Positions 4,349 through 5,618 of a DNA stretch of 5,618 bases are shown here, in pieces. The DNA comes from Candidatus Delongbacteria bacterium (GTDB taxonomy: Bacteria > Delongbacteria > UBA4055): positions 1 through 5,618 of the forward strand of contig JAFGUL010000076.1 of assembly GCA_016938535.1 (NCBI GenBank). The letters run 5' to 3'. The notes below the pieces were generated by a model. That model saw nothing but the letters and a program-made list of their open reading frames with translations, made no database searches and had not been told where the DNA came from. The position numbers and the translations under genes are program-made. Positions within the stretch are counted from its first letter, which is position 1. Each line of letters opens with the position of its first letter.

Positions 4349-5618
4349 TTAGAAACTGTATTTTGTAGTCATACCTATCTTGAACTGAAGATCCGTTGCG
4401 GGTTCAAGATCATCGTCAAAGTTCTCCAGGCTTCCGACTTTGTTGTAAGCAAAGTTTTCTGAAGGAACCATGAAAGCAAAATAAGGTAAAAGCTGCAGTT
4501 TGTTATACAGAACGATATCTGCTTTAAAATCCATCTCCCAAGCTATGAAGACATCATCATTTACTACGCTGTTAGGATCTGAGAAATCAATTCTTTTACC
4601 GTAGTCAAAAGAATCGTTCATGATAAATCCGAATCCGCCTGTAAAAGTGACATTGTCTCTATATTTCCAATCGACAAAAACTGAGGGAACTACCAAACCT
4701 AATTCATAGTATATACCACGAACATCGACCTTGAATCCCTGCATAGGATTGTGATAATATATTCCGTTAGGGTTCTCATTCAGAATTTCAAGTCCGGTAT
4801 CGTAGAAAGACTTAAAAGCTTCATAATTTTCCCATCTATTCTCCTGGCAGCCTCTGAAAAGAAAGTTTGCACGGAATGTTGTTCTCGAATCCATTTCAAA
4901 TCTTGATTTAACGCTCATTGCCAGACCTAAAGCATCTGGATCATGAGGCTGAACGAATCCGGGTACCTCGCCAACATTTTTGTAATCTGCATACTTATTG
5001 TTGGCTATGAACTGGCCGTCAAGAAAGAACTTGCCGAGGCTGATCTCCGCTCTGGGAGCAAAGAAAATACTTACTGCATCACGGTTTACTCCGTCAATAT
5101 ATTCAGTTCGGTCCATCACGAAAATGTTGTTAATACCCATTTTAAGGTACTTATTCAGTCTGTAGGACTGATCAAGCATAATTAAAGTAGTTCCGAGACT
5201 GTATGTGTGTTCGTCAGCGTCATTGTATATTTCATCGTTGTCCAGTACGGCGAACCATCCCATATTGACATCATAGTTCTCGAATTTTCCTTTCCACAGT
5301 AAACCCGCAAGGTCAGTGTCAACTATTACACTGTGAGCATCTTTTATAGCCATAAGACCAAGTCTGAAAAGATGATTCTGCGTCGGTTTAATGTCTATGT
5401 AAACATTCTTGGTTTCAAGATTTTTACCGTCTGTACCCAAAGCACCGCCCGCAGAACCGTACTGAAGTTCTCCGATTTCAAAAACTGCTTTAACGCACAT
5501 ATAGTCATTAATTGTGTAGGAAATGTCAGGTCTTAACCTTACATCCACCATTCTGTCGTATATCTGCTTGTCAGCATTGGTGGAATTGAGGTTCTGCAGC
5601 TCTGAACGCATTCTCATA
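4349..5618 (-). CDS. Outer-membrane porin-like beta-barrel protein, 5'-truncated
   Basis: 422 codons are visible. The gene runs off the right edge, and the ATG at 5617 is probably internal: no signal peptide follows, and the sequence starts directly with a barrel-like strand 'MRMRSELQNL'. Residues below are numbered from it. The protein shows repeated amphipathic strands separated by polar Asp/Asn/Gly-rich turns: 'DVRLRPDISYTI' (25-36), 'VKAVFEIGELQYG' (42-54), 'KNVYIDIKP' (70-78) and 'FRLGLMAIKD' (84-93), followed by 'DTDLAGLLWKGKF' (100-112). This order resembles alginate-export-type and related porins, but substrate and family are not certain. The C-terminus KIGMTTKYSF ends in Phe, the usual signal for barrel insertion by the BAM complex. 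It would act as a channel or structural protein in the outer membrane. It shares the bidirectional terminator with ssb; its promoter is outside the window. Confidence 0.75.
   Translation of the reverse strand, partial: MRMRSELQNLNSTNADKQIYDRMVDVRLRPDISYTINDYMCVKAVFEIGELQYGSAGGALGTDGKNLETKNVYIDIKPTQNHLFRLGLMAIKDAHSVIVDTDLAGLLWKGKFENYDVNMGWFAVLDNDEIYNDADEHTYSLGTTLIMLDQSYRLNKYLKMGINNIFVMDRTEYIDGVNRDAVSIFFAPRAEISLGKFFLDGQFIANNKYADYKNVGEVPGFVQPHDPDALGLAMSVKSRFEMDSRTTFRANFLFRGCQENRWENYEAFKSFYDTGLEILNENPNGIYYHNPMQGFKVDVRGIYYELGLVVPSVFVDWKYRDNVTFTGGFGFIMNDSFDYGKRIDFSDPNSVVNDDVFIAWEMDFKADIVLYNKLQLLPYFAFMVPSENFAYNKVGSLENFDDDLEPATDLQFKIGMTTKYSF

Noticed and set aside
4943..5536. Two plus-strand open frames (4943-5185 and 5333-5536) opposite the porin-like gene.
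   Set aside because: Both are short, lack ribosome-binding sites, and sit within a continuous outer-membrane protein frame on the minus strand.

Overview
The window is an ordinary bacterial chromosomal segment, AT-rich and densely coding on both strands. It looks like a Gram-negative (diderm) organism: two genes encode outer-membrane beta-barrel proteins and a third encodes an exported coiled-coil protein. One barrel resembles the PorV/PorQ family tied to type IX secretion, which points to the Fibrobacterota-Chlorobiota-Bacteroidota (FCB) superphylum or a related candidate phylum. The window has clean Shine-Dalgarno sites and TTGACA/TATAAT-like promoters. That argues against typical Bacteroidota, which use different promoters and weak Shine-Dalgarno signals. 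The exact lineage cannot be settled from the sequence alone.

Layout, left to right. (1) A 5'-truncated tRNA-dihydrouridine synthase gene runs rightward off the left edge. (2) An HDOD-domain gene converges on it, and the two coding ends overlap by 24 bases. (3) Just upstream of the HDOD gene on the same minus strand is a small gene for an exported protein that is almost entirely an unbroken nine-heptad coiled coil. It has its own promoter (TTGACA, 17-base spacer, TATTTT), and the two genes look like one transcription unit. (4) Next, also on the minus strand, is a stand-alone ABC-transporter ATPase gene with no permease in view. (5) A compact divergent promoter region separates it from a rightward two-gene operon: a PorV/PorQ-like outer-membrane protein followed 15 bases later by ssb. 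(6) A 20-bp perfect hairpin flanked by A7 and T7 runs serves as a bidirectional terminator between ssb and (7) a leftward, 5'-truncated outer-membrane porin-like gene that leaves the right edge.

How the genes work together: most neighbours are functionally unrelated (tRNA modification, DNA replication and repair, transport, outer membrane). The most plausible functional pairing is the coiled-coil/HDOD unit. The most unusual adjacency is ssb co-transcribed behind an outer-membrane protein gene. No mobile element, CRISPR array, rRNA or tRNA gene is visible. No stretch over 300 bases lacks a gene. I found no convincing new multi-gene system; the coiled-coil/HDOD pair is the best lead.
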